Source of the DNA: Leptothrix cholodnii SP-6
Lineage (GTDB): Bacteria > Pseudomonadota > Gammaproteobacteria > Burkholderiales > Burkholderiaceae_C
Assembly (NCBI RefSeq): GCF_000019785.1
Contig: NC_010524.1
Span: 2,356,001 to 2,420,000, forward strand
Length of the DNA stretch: 64,000 nucleotides
Direction of reading: 5' to 3'
A program made the position numbers and the translations under genes. This document shows, one piece after another, positions 8,838 through 18,221 of this stretch (the first letter of the stretch is position 1; every line of letters begins with the position of its first letter). The notes under the pieces are model-generated. The model was not told the DNA's origin, made no database searches, and saw only the letters and a list, made by a program, of their open reading frames with translations.

Positions 8838-10187
8838 ATGACCATCCGCCACACCACCGTCGCCGCCGCCATCGGCCTGCTCACGAGCCTGGCCGCCCAC
8901 GCCGCCATCAGCGCCGACGAGGCCCGCGCACTCGGCACCACGCTCACCGCCATCGGCGCCGAGAAGGGCGCCAACAAGGACGGCAGCATCCCCGCCTACA
9001 GCGGCGGCCTGAGCAGCGCGCCGGCCGGCTTCAAGGCCGGCGACGGCATCCGCCCGAACCCGTTTGCCGCCGACAAGCCGCGCCTGGTGATCGACGCCAG
9101 GAACCTGGCGCAGCACGCCGAGCAGCTGACCGAAGGCAGCAAGGCGCTGCTCCAGAAGTACCCGAGCTACCGCATCGACGTCTACCCGACGCAGCGCAGC
9201 GTGGCCTTCCCGAAGTTCGTGGCCGACAACACCGCCAAGAACGCGGTGCGCGCCAAGACGCTCAACGACGGCCGCTCGATCGAAGGCGCGCACGCCGGCT
9301 TCCCGTTCCCGATCCCCAAGACCGGCAACGAGGCGATGTGGAACCACCTGGTGCGTTTCAACGGCCAGGCCTACGAGTCCAAGTACCGCAACCTCAACGT
9401 CGACGCCAGCGGCCGCGTCAATCTGGCCACCGAAGGCCTGAGCACGCAGGAATACCCGTTCTGGGACAACGCCAAGACCAGCGCCGACACCTTCTGGCGC
9501 ATCAAGCTGACCTACACCGGCCCGGCACGGCGCGCCGGCGAAGCGCTGATGCTGATCGACCCGCTCGACATCGGCACCAAGGAGCGCCGCGCCTGGAGCT
9601 ACCTGCCCGGCCAGCGCCGCACCAAGGTCGCGCCCGACCTGTCGCACGACACGCCGAATCCGGGCACGGCGGGCGCCACCACCTTCGACGACACCTTCAT
9701 CTTCAACGGCTCGATGGACCGCTACGACTTCAAGCTGGTCGGCAAGAAGGAGATGCTGGTGCCCTACAACGCCTACGCCGCGGTCTACGGCGCCAGGCAG
9801 GACGATCTGCTCAAACCCAATCACCTGAACCCCGACCTGGTGCGCTGGGAGCTGCACCGGGTGTGGGTGGTCGAGGCCAAGCTGAAAGACGGCAAGCGCC
9901 ACGTCTACAGCAAGCGCACCTTCTATCTGGATGAAGACAGCTGGGTCGCACTGGCCAGCGACGAATACGACGCCCGCGGCCAGCTCTGGCGCGCCGGCTT
10001 CGCCTACATGGCGCCCAGCTACGACCTGCCCGCGCCCTACACCGACATGTTCGGCCACTACGACCTGATCGCGCGGGTCTATTCGCTGACTGGCTTCATC
10101 GCCGAGACCGGCGGACTCAAGCACACCAAGGCCTTGGCCGAGCGCGAGTGGACCGCCGATGCCCTGGCCGGCGCCGGCATCCGCTGA
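8838..10187 (+). CDS. DUF1329 family periplasmic protein
   Basis: A 449-residue protein with a clear signal peptide (LLTSLAAHAAI). It contains the DUF1329 hallmarks NVDASGRVNLAT, WSYLPGQRRTKVAPDLSHD, YNAYAAVYG and YLDEDSWVALASDEYDARG. It starts 10 bp after the DUF1302 gene behind a GAGGAGA ribosome site. The fold is LolA/LolB-like (established for the family), which fits carrying a lipid or another hydrophobic cargo across the periplasm. It acts with its DUF1302 and MMPL neighbours. Confidence 0.87.
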   Translation: MTIRHTTVAAAIGLLTSLAAHAAISADEARALGTTLTAIGAEKGANKDGSIPAYSGGLSSAPAGFKAGDGIRPNPFAADKPRLVIDARNLAQHAEQLTEGSKALLQKYPSYRIDVYPTQRSVAFPKFVADNTAKNAVRAKTLNDGRSIEGAHAGFPFPIPKTGNEAMWNHLVRFNGQAYESKYRNLNVDASGRVNLATEGLSTQEYPFWDNAKTSADTFWRIKLTYTGPARRAGEALMLIDPLDIGTKERRAWSYLPGQRRTKVAPDLSHDTPNPGTAGATTFDDTFIFNGSMDRYDFKLVGKKEMLVPYNAYAAVYGARQDDLLKPNHLNPDLVRWELHRVWVVEAKLKDGKRHVYSKRTFYLDEDSWVALASDEYDARGQLWRAGFAYMAPSYDLPAPYTDMFGHYDLIARVYSLTGFIAETGGLKHTKALAEREWTADALAGAGIR

Positions 10188-10217
10188 AGCAGACGTACGA
10201 GAACAAGGAGACGCGGC

Positions 10218-11324
10218 ATGTCCAGCTTCCACCCCCATCGTGTTCTGCTGGCCATCGCCGCGGCCGGCCTGTTGGCGGGCGGCGTATTCGCCATCACCGC
10301 AGCGGCGCCGGCCGCGCGCGACGTGCTCGACAGCCCCGCCATCACCAGCGCGCTGGCCAGCCGCGGGCTGCTCAACGGCTTGGCGCAGGCCGGGGAGCGG
10401 CGCATCGTCGCGGTCGGCCAGCGTGGCCACGTGCTGTGGTCGGACGACGGCGGCGCGCGCTGGCAGCAGGCGCAGGTGCCGGTCAGCTCGGACCTGGTCG
10501 CGGTCAGCTTTGCCGATGCCCGCAACGGCTGGGCGGTCGGCCACGACGGCGTGATCCTGCACAGCAACGACGGCGGCGCCAGCTGGAGCCGCCAGCTCGA
10601 CGGCCGCGGCCTCGGCGCGCTGTTGAGCGAGGCCTACGGCCGCGCCGACGCCTTGCCCCAGCTCGATGCGGCCACCCGCAGCACCCTGCTGGCCGAGGCC
10701 GAGCGCCTGAGCGCGCAAGGCGCCGAGCTGCCGTGGCTGGACGTGTGGTTTGCCGACGCGCAAAACGGCTACGTCGTCGGCGCCTTCGGCCTGATCCTGC
10801 GCACCCGCGACGGCGGCCAGCACTGGGAGCCGCTGATGCACGCGCTCGACAACCCGAAGGCGCTGCACCTGCACGCGCTGCGGGGTGTCGGCCGCGAGTT
10901 CTACATCGTCGGCGAGCAGGGGCTGGTGCTCAAGCTGGATCGGAAGAACGACGGGTCCACCGAGCGCTTCCGCCGCGTCGAGCTGCCGTATCAGGGCAGC
11001 CTGTTCGGCGTGATCGGCAACGATCGCGCGGTGCTGGTGCACGGCCTGCGTGGCAGCGCGCTGCGCAGCACCGACGGCGGCGCGAGCTGGCAGACCGTGG
11101 CCACCGGCGTGCAGGCCGGCCTGACCGCCGCCACGCTGGCCGGCGACGGCCGCTGGCTGCTCGCCAGCCAGGCCGGCCACCTGCTGGCCAGCACCGACGA
11201 CGGCGCCAGCTTCAGCCCCGTGCGCCTGGCCGGCCCGCTGCCCGCCGCCGCGCTGCTGAGCCCGGCCGCCGGCCAGATCGTCATCGCCGGCCCACGCGGC
11301 GTGAGCGCCCAGCCGCTGCCCTGA
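10218..11324 (+). CDS. YCF48/HCF136-like beta-propeller protein
   Basis: A 368-residue exported protein; the N-terminal hydrophobic stretch LLAIAAAGLLAGGVFAI acts as signal or anchor. It carries repeated Asp-box/BNR-like units (WSDDGGARWQQA, HSNDGGASWSR, RTRDGGQHWEP, RSTDGGASWQT, ASTDDGASF), giving a photosystem II assembly factor-like propeller. In non-photosynthetic bacteria these proteins accompany DUF1302/DUF1329/MMPL genes and may act as periplasmic scaffold. Strong AAGGAG ribosome site. Confidence 0.83.
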   Translation: MSSFHPHRVLLAIAAAGLLAGGVFAITAAAPAARDVLDSPAITSALASRGLLNGLAQAGERRIVAVGQRGHVLWSDDGGARWQQAQVPVSSDLVAVSFADARNGWAVGHDGVILHSNDGGASWSRQLDGRGLGALLSEAYGRADALPQLDAATRSTLLAEAERLSAQGAELPWLDVWFADAQNGYVVGAFGLILRTRDGGQHWEPLMHALDNPKALHLHALRGVGREFYIVGEQGLVLKLDRKNDGSTERFRRVELPYQGSLFGVIGNDRAVLVHGLRGSALRSTDGGASWQTVATGVQAGLTAATLAGDGRWLLASQAGHLLASTDDGASFSPVRLAGPLPAAALLSPAAGQIVIAGPRGVSAQPLP

Positions 11325-11395
11325 TTGCGGTTTGATCGCGGCACCAACAGCCGCACCCCGCCGCACCGTTCCCACCCGACTCCGGGAGACCCCGC

Positions 11396-13822
11396 ATGCA
11401 TGCACCCCACGACTCCAGCGCGCCCCTGCCCGGCAGCGACACCTTCGACCCGCAATCGGGTTCGCGCCTCGAACGGCTGGTGTTCAACCACCGGCGCGCC
11501 GTGATGATCCTGTGCGCGCTGCTGACGCTGCTGTTCGGCGCGCTGGCGGCGAGCCGGCTGACGCTCAACGCCAGCTTCGAGAAGATGATTCCGCGCAGCC
11601 ACCCGCACATTCAGAACTACCTCGCGCACCGCGAGGATCTGCGCGGCCTGGGCAATGCGCTGCGCATCGTGGTCGAGAACCCGTCGGGCAGCATCGACGC
11701 GCCGGCTTACCTCGATGCGCTCAAGAAGATCCACGACGAGGTTTTCCTGACGCCCGGTGTCGACCGCGCCTGGGTCAAGTCGCTGTGGGCGCCGGGCGTG
11801 CGCTGGACCGAGGTCACCGAAGAAGGTTTCCGCGGCGGCCCGGTGATGCCCGACAACTACGACGGCTCGCCGGCCGCGATCGAGCAGCTGCGCGGCAACA
11901 TCGCACGCGCCAACCTGGTCGGCAATCTGGTGGGCAAGGACATGCAGTCGAGCATGATCGTCGCGCCGCTGCTCGACCGCGACCCGGCCACCGGCGAGCG
12001 CATCGACTACCGCCAGCTCGCGCAGGCGATCGAGCAGATCCGCGCTCGCCACGAAGGCCCGGCGCTGCGCCTGCACGTGATCGGCTTCGCCCAGCTGGTG
12101 GGCGACCTGATCGCCGGCCTGCTGCAGGTGGCGATCTACTTCGGCCTGGCGGCGGCGATCGCCACCGCCATCATCTACGGCTACACCCGTTGCGTGCGCA
12201 GCACCGCGCTGGTGGTGGCGTGTTCGTTGGTGGCGGTGGTCTGGCAGCTCGGGCTGGTGGCGGCGCTCGGCTTCGAGCTCGACCCGTATTCGATCCTGGT
12301 GCCCTTCCTGGTGTTCGCCATCGGCGTGAGCCACGGCGCGCAGAAGATGAACGGCATCATGCAGGACATCGGCCAGGGCGCACCCAAGGAGGTGGCCGCG
12401 CGCTTCACGTTCCGGCGCCTGTTCCTGGCCGGCGTGACCGCGCTGGTGGCCGATGCGGTGGGTTTCGGCGTGCTGATGCTGATCGACATCGCCGTGATCC
12501 GCGACCTGGCACTCACCGCGAGCCTGGGCGTGGCGGTGCTGATCGCCACCAACCTGATCCTGCTGCCGGTGCTGCTGTCGTACTGCGGCGTCAGCGCCGC
12601 GGCGGCCGAGCGCAGCCTGAAGGCCGACAAGCCCGGCAGCGTCAGCCACTTCGTGCTCGCAGGGCTGGCGCGTTTCACCGAACGCCGCTGGGCGACGGTG
12701 ACGATCGCCGTCGCCGCGCTGCTGAGCGTGGGCGGCTACCTCGTCAGCACGAAGCTGCAGATCGGCGACCTCGACCCCGGCGCGCCCGAGCTGCGTGCCG
12801 ACTCGCGCTACAACCGCGACAACGCCTACGTCACCGGCCACTACGCGCTCTCCAGCGACACCTACGCGGTGATCGTCAAGACCGAAAAAGAAGGCTGCCT
12901 GAAGTACGACACCCTGGTCGAGGCCGACCGGCTGGCCTGGACGCTGCAGCAGGTTCCCGGCGTGCAGACCACCGCCGCGCTGACGCAGGCGGTGCGCCAG
13001 ATCACCGCCGGCAGCTACGAGGGCAACCCGAAGTGGCTGACCATCGCGCGCAACCAGGACACGCTCAACTACGGCGCCCAGCAGGCCAGCGTCAACAACC
13101 CGGATCTGTTCAACACCGACTGCTCGGTGATGCCGGTGATCGCCTACCTGGCCGACCACCGCGCCGACACGCTCGATCGGGTCGGCGCCGCCGCCGCCGA
13201 CTTTGCCGCCGCGCACAGCACGCCCGAGCGCCAGTTCCTGCTCGCCGCCGGCCCGGCCGGCATCGAGGCTGCCACCAACAGCGTCGTGCGCAAGGCCTGG
13301 ACGCAGATGCTGCTGTGGGTCTACGCGGCGGTCACGGTGCTGTGTTTCATCACCTTCCGCAGCTGGCGCGCGGTGGTGGTGGCCGTTGTTCCGCTGGTCA
13401 TCACCTCGGTGCTGTGCGAGGCGCTGATGGTGGCGCTGGGCATCGGCGTCAAGGTGGCGACGCTGCCGGTGATCGCGCTGGGCGTGGGCATCGGCGTCGA
13501 CTACGCGCTGTATCTGCTGAGCGTGCAGCTGCAGCAGCAGCGCGCCGGTGCCACGCTGATCCTGGCCTACGCGCAGGCGCTGCGCTTCACCGGCAAGGTG
13601 GTCGCGCTGGTCGGCGTGACGCTGGCCGCCGGCGTGGCGACCTGGGCGCTGTCGCCGATCAAGTTCCAGGCCGACATGGGCGTGCTGCTGGCCTTCATGT
13701 TCGTCTGGAACATGGTCGGCGCGGTGCTGCTGATCCCGGCGCTGTCGTACTTTCTGCTGCCCGAAGGCGTGATGGCGCGCCGCCGCGCCAGCGCCACGCT
13801 CACCCCCGTTGTCAGCGTCTGA
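11396..13822 (+). CDS. RND superfamily (MMPL/HAE2-type) transporter
   Basis: An 808-residue inner-membrane protein. The first TM (NHRRAVMILCALLTLLFGALAA) is followed by a large periplasmic domain, then TM2-6, a second periplasmic domain and TM8-12. The duplicated SSD/MMPL core is visible around residues 230-400 and 640-790 (GVGIGVDYALYLL with the Asp of the proton relay). It is likely to drive export or uptake of a hydrophobic molecule together with the DUF1302 and DUF1329 proteins. ATG 11396 follows a GGGAG ribosome site. Confidence 0.85.
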   Translation: MHAPHDSSAPLPGSDTFDPQSGSRLERLVFNHRRAVMILCALLTLLFGALAASRLTLNASFEKMIPRSHPHIQNYLAHREDLRGLGNALRIVVENPSGSIDAPAYLDALKKIHDEVFLTPGVDRAWVKSLWAPGVRWTEVTEEGFRGGPVMPDNYDGSPAAIEQLRGNIARANLVGNLVGKDMQSSMIVAPLLDRDPATGERIDYRQLAQAIEQIRARHEGPALRLHVIGFAQLVGDLIAGLLQVAIYFGLAAAIATAIIYGYTRCVRSTALVVACSLVAVVWQLGLVAALGFELDPYSILVPFLVFAIGVSHGAQKMNGIMQDIGQGAPKEVAARFTFRRLFLAGVTALVADAVGFGVLMLIDIAVIRDLALTASLGVAVLIATNLILLPVLLSYCGVSAAAAERSLKADKPGSVSHFVLAGLARFTERRWATVTIAVAALLSVGGYLVSTKLQIGDLDPGAPELRADSRYNRDNAYVTGHYALSSDTYAVIVKTEKEGCLKYDTLVEADRLAWTLQQVPGVQTTAALTQAVRQITAGSYEGNPKWLTIARNQDTLNYGAQQASVNNPDLFNTDCSVMPVIAYLADHRADTLDRVGAAAADFAAAHSTPERQFLLAAGPAGIEAATNSVVRKAWTQMLLWVYAAVTVLCFITFRSWRAVVVAVVPLVITSVLCEALMVALGIGVKVATLPVIALGVGIGVDYALYLLSVQLQQQRAGATLILAYAQALRFTGKVVALVGVTLAAGVATWALSPIKFQADMGVLLAFMFVWNMVGAVLLIPALSYFLLPEGVMARRRASATLTPVVSV

Positions 13823-13828
13823 AAAAGC

Positions 13829-14200
13829 ATGGGCACGACGATGAACGACGACGGCTGGGTCGACGCCCTCGGCGCTGAAGAACTGCCCGAAGGCGGCCGC
13901 CGCCTGCTGCGCCTGGCCGGCCGCGAGATCGCGCTGTTCCATGTCGACGCCGCCTACTACGCGCTAGACGACAGCTGCCCGCACGCCGGCGCCTCGCTGG
14001 CCGGCGGCCGACTGGAGGGCAAACACATCGTCTGCCGCGCCCACGGCCTGCGCTTCGAACTCGCCACCGGCTGCATGGCCCGGGTGGCGGGTTTCGGCAC
14101 GCCGGTGCACCCGGTGCGCGTGCGCGACGGGCGGGTCGAGATCCGGCTGCCGATCGAGCGCGGCGCCACCATCCCCATCCTTTCGAAGGAAACCCCATGA
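13829..14200 (+). CDS. Rieske [2Fe-2S] ferredoxin-like protein
   Basis: A 123-residue soluble protein with a complete Rieske site: C50-P-H52 and C69-R-A-H72. It resembles stand-alone Rieske ferredoxins and NirD-like subunits that feed electrons to oxygenases. It starts 6 bp after the MMPL gene, so it is probably in the same transcript. No partner oxygenase lies nearby in this cluster. An alternative ATG is 12 bp downstream. Confidence 0.85.
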   Translation: MGTTMNDDGWVDALGAEELPEGGRRLLRLAGREIALFHVDAAYYALDDSCPHAGASLAGGRLEGKHIVCRAHGLRFELATGCMARVAGFGTPVHPVRVRDGRVEIRLPIERGATIPILSKETP

Positions 14201-14202
14201 GC

Positions 14203-14235
14203 GACCTCGCCCCCAGGGAATTGCGAGGTCTTTCC
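14203..14235 (+). terminator. Candidate terminator after the Rieske gene
   Basis: A perfect 8-bp stem (GACCTCGC 14203-14210, GCGAGGTC 14223-14230) with a 12-nt loop, followed by TTTCC, begins 2 bp after the Rieske stop. The U-run is weak, so it may only attenuate. Confidence 0.45.
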
Positions 14236-14300
14236 ACCGCAGATCTGCACGCGCCGCAGCGGCCCGCTGCCGACAATCTGCGGACAAGAACAGCTAGAAC

Positions 14301-16349
14301 GTGGCCACTGCGATGCAATCGACGACGACGACACTGTCCGCGCCGGACAACAGGCCCCCTGCGGGGGATGCGGGCTTCTTCGCCCACCACGGCTTGTGGG
14401 CACCCGGGGTGCGGCTGTTCCGGCGGCTGCGCTTCATGTCCAAGGCCACCATCATCTCGCTGGCCTTCACGCTGCCTTTGCTGGGGGTCCTGTCCTGGCA
14501 GATGAAGACCCAGCACGAGCAGGCGCTGCAGGCGCGGCTGGACGCGACGCGCCAGCACGTGGAGGTGGCCCACGGCCTGATCGTCTGGGCCCAGGCGCAG
14601 GAGGCCAGCGGCCAGATGCCGCGCGAACAGGCCCAGCAGATGGCGCTGCGCGCCCTGGCGGCGCTGCGCTATGACGGCAACGCGTATTTCTGGGTCAACG
14701 ACATGCAGCCGCGGGTGCTCATGCACCCCGTCACCCCGGCGCTCGACGGCCAGGATGTCGGCGGCATGCAGGATGCCGACGGCCAGTTCCTGTTCAAGGC
14801 CTTCGTGGCCGAGGTGCGCCAGCACGGCAAGGGTTTCGTGTTCTACCAGTGGCCCAGGCCCGGCCAGGAGAAACCGGTGGACAAGGTGTCCTACGTGATG
14901 GGTTTCGAGCCGTGGGGCTGGGTCGTCGGGTCGGGGGCGTACACGGGCGACATACGCCAGGCCGCGCTGCAGACGGCGGCCTGGACCGCGGGCATCGTGG
15001 CGGCCGCGCTGCTGCTCGCGTCGTACCTGTTCCTGTGTTTCTACCGCGTCATGGACGGCGGGCTGCGCGAGACCCGGCGCCACCTGCGCGCCATGACCGC
15101 CGGCGACCTGACGACATCGCCCTCGCCGTGGGGTCGCGACGAGGCTGCGCAACTGATGTTCGAACTGCGCGCCATGCAGGAATCGCTGCGCGGCATGGTG
15201 CTGCGGGTGCGCCGTTCGAGCGACGACATCGTGCACTCCAGCAGCGAGATCGCCAGCGGCGCGATGGATCTGTCGGCCCGCACCGAACAGACCGCCGCCA
15301 ACCTCGAACAGTCGGCGGCATCGATGGAACAGATCGCATCGACGGTGAAGATCACCGCCGAGCACACCCAGGAGGCCGCGGGCGTGGCCCGCCACAACGC
15401 CCGCAGCGCCGCCGACGGGGGCCGCGTGATGACCGAGGTGGTGCAGACGATGGAAGGCATCCGCTCGTCGTCGACGCAGATCGGCGACATCATCGGCACC
15501 ATCGACAGCATCGCCTTCCAGACCAACATCCTCGCCCTCAATGCCGCCGTCGAAGCAGCGCGCGCCGGCGAACAGGGGCGCGGTTTCGCGGTGGTCGCCA
15601 GCGAGGTCCGCACCCTGGCCCAGCGCAGCGCCAATGCGGCACGCGAGATCAAGACCCTGATCGGCCGCAGCGTCGAGCAGGTCGAGGCCGGCACGGCCAT
15701 CGTGCGCAATGCCGGCGCGGCCATCGACGAGATCGTGGCCTCGTCGCAGCGTGTCGACCACCTGCTGGGCGAGGTGGCGGTCGGCGCCCGCGAGCAGAGC
15801 CTCGGGGTCGGCCAGATCGGCGAGGCCGTCCAGGAACTCGATCGCATGACCCAGCAGAACGCCGCGCTGGTGGAAGAAACGGCGGCCGCCTCCGCGGCCA
15901 TGAAAGACCAGGCCCACGCGCTGGCCGAAGAGGTCGCACGCTTCAAGATGCCGGCGGGGCTGGTGCTCGGGGCGGCGAGCGAGACCGTCGCGGCGGCCGA
16001 CTTCGATTTCGACAAGGCGATCGAGGCGCATCGGCAGTGGAAGGTCAAGCTGCGCCAGGCGATCGCCAGCCACGACAAGCTCGACGCCGACAAGATCTGC
16101 CGCGACGACCAGTGCCCGCTCGGCCAGTGGATCCACGGCCCGGGCGGCACGCAATGGGGAACCCGGCCGACCTTCGTGGCACTGCTCCAGAAACACGCCG
16201 AGTTCCACCAGACCGCCGGCGGCTTGGCCCGCCAGATCAACGCCGGCCACTACGCGCAGGCCGAGCAGCTGATCGGCGCGGGATCGCCATTTGCGCAGGT
16301 GTCGACCGAAGTGGCGACGATCCTCACGCGCGCCAAGCGCGGGCTGTAG
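14301..16349 (+). CDS. Methyl-accepting chemotaxis protein with Cache and CZB domains
   Basis: About 682 residues. The order is cytoplasmic leader, TM1 (near 45-65), a single Cache-type periplasmic sensor (YDGNAYFWVND ... GFEPWGWVVGSGAY, near 85-215), TM2 (near 223-248), HAMP, and a signalling coiled coil. The tip sequence is typical (FQTNILALNAAVEAARAGEQ, near 405-425). A C-terminal chemoreceptor zinc-binding domain follows, with H near 576 (EAHRQW), C near 604 (CPLGQW) and the HAEFH motif near 631. CZB domains bind zinc and can sense zinc or hypochlorite. GTG 14301 and ATG 14313 are both possible starts. Confidence 0.9.
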   Translation: MATAMQSTTTTLSAPDNRPPAGDAGFFAHHGLWAPGVRLFRRLRFMSKATIISLAFTLPLLGVLSWQMKTQHEQALQARLDATRQHVEVAHGLIVWAQAQEASGQMPREQAQQMALRALAALRYDGNAYFWVNDMQPRVLMHPVTPALDGQDVGGMQDADGQFLFKAFVAEVRQHGKGFVFYQWPRPGQEKPVDKVSYVMGFEPWGWVVGSGAYTGDIRQAALQTAAWTAGIVAAALLLASYLFLCFYRVMDGGLRETRRHLRAMTAGDLTTSPSPWGRDEAAQLMFELRAMQESLRGMVLRVRRSSDDIVHSSSEIASGAMDLSARTEQTAANLEQSAASMEQIASTVKITAEHTQEAAGVARHNARSAADGGRVMTEVVQTMEGIRSSSTQIGDIIGTIDSIAFQTNILALNAAVEAARAGEQGRGFAVVASEVRTLAQRSANAAREIKTLIGRSVEQVEAGTAIVRNAGAAIDEIVASSQRVDHLLGEVAVGAREQSLGVGQIGEAVQELDRMTQQNAALVEETAAASAAMKDQAHALAEEVARFKMPAGLVLGAASETVAAADFDFDKAIEAHRQWKVKLRQAIASHDKLDADKICRDDQCPLGQWIHGPGGTQWGTRPTFVALLQKHAEFHQTAGGLARQINAGHYAQAEQLIGAGSPFAQVSTEVATILTRAKRGL

Positions 16350-16378
16350 CCGCGGCCGGCCGTGGTGGCGCCCGGTGC

Positions 16379-17770
16379 TCAGCCCGGGTTCGTCACCAGC
16401 GGGCTGGCGCACAGCTCACGCACCGTCTGCGCGTTGTGTGCGCAGATCGGGCGGAAGGCCTCGCTGATGCGGGCGTCGCCGCTGGCGCGGGACCAGAACT
16501 GGATCGCCGCCGTGGCCGCCACACGCCAGGCGTCGCGTTCGGACGGCAACGGCAAGGGCGGTGCAAAGGTCCGCGTCGGCAGCTCGACGCCACGCAACGG
16601 GGCGTACATCATCGGCAGCATGTCGTAGACCGGCGCCAGCACCAATGGTTGCTGCGGCCCGGGGCGAAACGACAGGTTGCCGTCGTGCATGTCGGTGTTG
16701 GCGATGAGTTGGCCGAAGTGCCACAGCCGCTGGATGGCGACCTGGCTGTCGGTGTCGATCAGTCCCTGGGCAAGCAAGGCAGCGCCACCGGCCGGCCAGG
16801 GCTTGCCCGCCAGGCCGAACATCGCCGCGTTCAGCGCCGACCACGAACAGACCGGCGAACGGCCGAGCGCATCGTGACGGTCGAAGCGTGCCACTTCGAG
16901 GAATGTGCGGCCGCCGGCCTGCAGGATGCGGCTGGTCGACGCGTCCATCTGCAGCTGCTCCGCCACCACCGCCAAGGCCAGGTGCTCGCAGACCAGCAGG
17001 TCGGACCAGCGCTGCGTTCCCGGCGACGGGTCCGAGCCCGAGAACTTCACGATGACATGGCTGGCCGTGTCGCCCAGGCTTCGATAGGCCGTGAACTTGG
17101 GGAACTCGCCGCCGGCCGACGAACCTGCGACACCGAGCGCCATCGAGTTTTCGGCCAAGGCCAGGTAGGCCGACTCCAGCTGTCCCACGGTCAAGGCCGT
17201 GGGTCCTTGCTGCGATTGCGCCATCCAGCGCCGATACGCCGGCTCACCCACGATGTAGTTGCCGGGCTGATCGGCCCCCAGCAGCGACAAGGCATAGAGC
17301 ACGTCGTCTTCCGACCAGCGCTGCGGGTCCTCGCTCACCTGCAGCAGGTCGGCATGGTGGCGCGCGAAGTTGCGCCCCAGAAAGCCCTGCGGCCGCATGT
17401 CCTCCAGCGGATAGGGCACGCCCTCGAACCAGCCATCGCGCATGTCCTCGTCGAGCGGCCACTCGAACGGTTCGAGAAAGTCCACCGCGCAGCCGGCCGG
17501 ATAGGTCAGGTGCAGCGTGGCCACCTCGGCCGCGCGACCGTCGCGATCGACGCGAAACAGCGGCAGTGCTTCGTTGCGGCCTCGGAGCGCACGCCGGGCT
17601 GCGTAGGCCGTGCGACGGGCTCGGCCGCGAGTGATGATGACCTCCGGGCCCAGGGACTGGACCGCGCGCATCAGCGTTGCCCGGCTGACCTGGAGGCGGG
17701 CGAGCAGTTCTCCTGCGGGCATTCGGTGCCAGGTGCGCAGGGTGCGGAGCAGATCTTCCGGAATTGGCAT
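16379..17770 (-). CDS. HipA-family serine/threonine kinase, YjjJ-like, with fused N-terminal HTH
   Basis: A 463-residue protein. Residues 1-60 look like a winged helix-turn-helix (MPAGELLARLQVSRATLMRAV), and the rest is a HipA-type kinase. Catalytic elements are visible: STAGGEFPKF-like P-loop (SSAGGEFPKF), NTDMHDGN (near 356-364) and PVYDMLP (near 378-384). Canonical HipA toxins have a separate HipB antitoxin; here the DNA-binding part is fused, as in E. coli YjjJ (HipH), and no hipB gene lies nearby. A role in growth control or stress is inferred from the family. An inverted repeat upstream may be its operator. Confidence 0.82.
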   Translation of the reverse strand: MPIPEDLLRTLRTWHRMPAGELLARLQVSRATLMRAVQSLGPEVIITRGRARRTAYAARRALRGRNEALPLFRVDRDGRAAEVATLHLTYPAGCAVDFLEPFEWPLDEDMRDGWFEGVPYPLEDMRPQGFLGRNFARHHADLLQVSEDPQRWSEDDVLYALSLLGADQPGNYIVGEPAYRRWMAQSQQGPTALTVGQLESAYLALAENSMALGVAGSSAGGEFPKFTAYRSLGDTASHVIVKFSGSDPSPGTQRWSDLLVCEHLALAVVAEQLQMDASTSRILQAGGRTFLEVARFDRHDALGRSPVCSWSALNAAMFGLAGKPWPAGGAALLAQGLIDTDSQVAIQRLWHFGQLIANTDMHDGNLSFRPGPQQPLVLAPVYDMLPMMYAPLRGVELPTRTFAPPLPLPSERDAWRVAATAAIQFWSRASGDARISEAFRPICAHNAQTVRELCASPLVTNPG

Positions 17771-18221
17771 GAAACGATCGTCTGGATGAAGTAGCTGCTA
17801 GGCACGCCGCGTGAAATGGAGTGTCCTATGAAACGATTGTTGAAACAATCAATTCTGGAGCCGACAACGGATTCCTGCAGCAGGTCGAGTCGCGCACAAC
17901 CTGACTTCCATCCGGATCGACGAGCCTCAGTCGCCGACGAGGTTGTCACCTGAGCGATGGCATGGCGGCATGAGCAGTCGTCGGCGAACTCACGCTGCCG
18001 GCCAGGAGCGGTGCATCGCGTCGGCGGCACAAACCGGCCCGTGGAATGAGGGCCGCTGATCGAAGGTGCTGTCGGGGGCAACTGCATCGGCGGAAGGCTT
18101 CCCTTCCTCGCCATCGTGCGGTCTCGAGCCGAGCGACAGTCTCAGTCAGACTGGTCACGATCCCGAGAGAAGCCATAGCCGCTATGGCAGGATCGTTGCC
18201 GCCTTCGACCACAGCTACGCC
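17771..18221. other. Non-coding stretch between hipA-like and HEPN-like genes
   Basis: About 450 bp with no convincing gene. It has lower G+C than its surroundings near the left end and a dyad at 17835-17850. ATGAAACGAT occurs twice, at the kinase start (near 17769) and again near 17829. A frame open from 18066 joins the downstream gene but its first 50 residues look non-coding. Confidence 0.5.
17835..17850. promoter_or_regulatory. Candidate HipA/YjjJ operator (dyad)
   Basis: Perfect 7-bp arms GATTGTT and AACAATC separated by GA, 65 bp upstream of the kinase start. An A/T-rich dyad here is a plausible autoregulatory site for the fused helix-turn-helix. The assignment is inferred from position and symmetry. 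Confidence 0.4.

Noticed and set aside
5456..8989. Very long minus-strand open frame (and similar ones at 8811-11405, 10991-13942, 13812-16412, 44690-47809)
   Set aside because: They are G+C-driven shadows opposite genes with clear families. Their translations are low-complexity Arg/Ala/Gln/His-rich with no domains. Only the short 5722-6219 and 6283-6924 genes within the first area are real, and they are read in their own frames.
18066..18221. N-terminal extension of the HEPN-like protein
   Set aside because: The in-frame extension is Ser/Pro/His-rich with no structure. The ATG at 18222 gives a compact helical protein.
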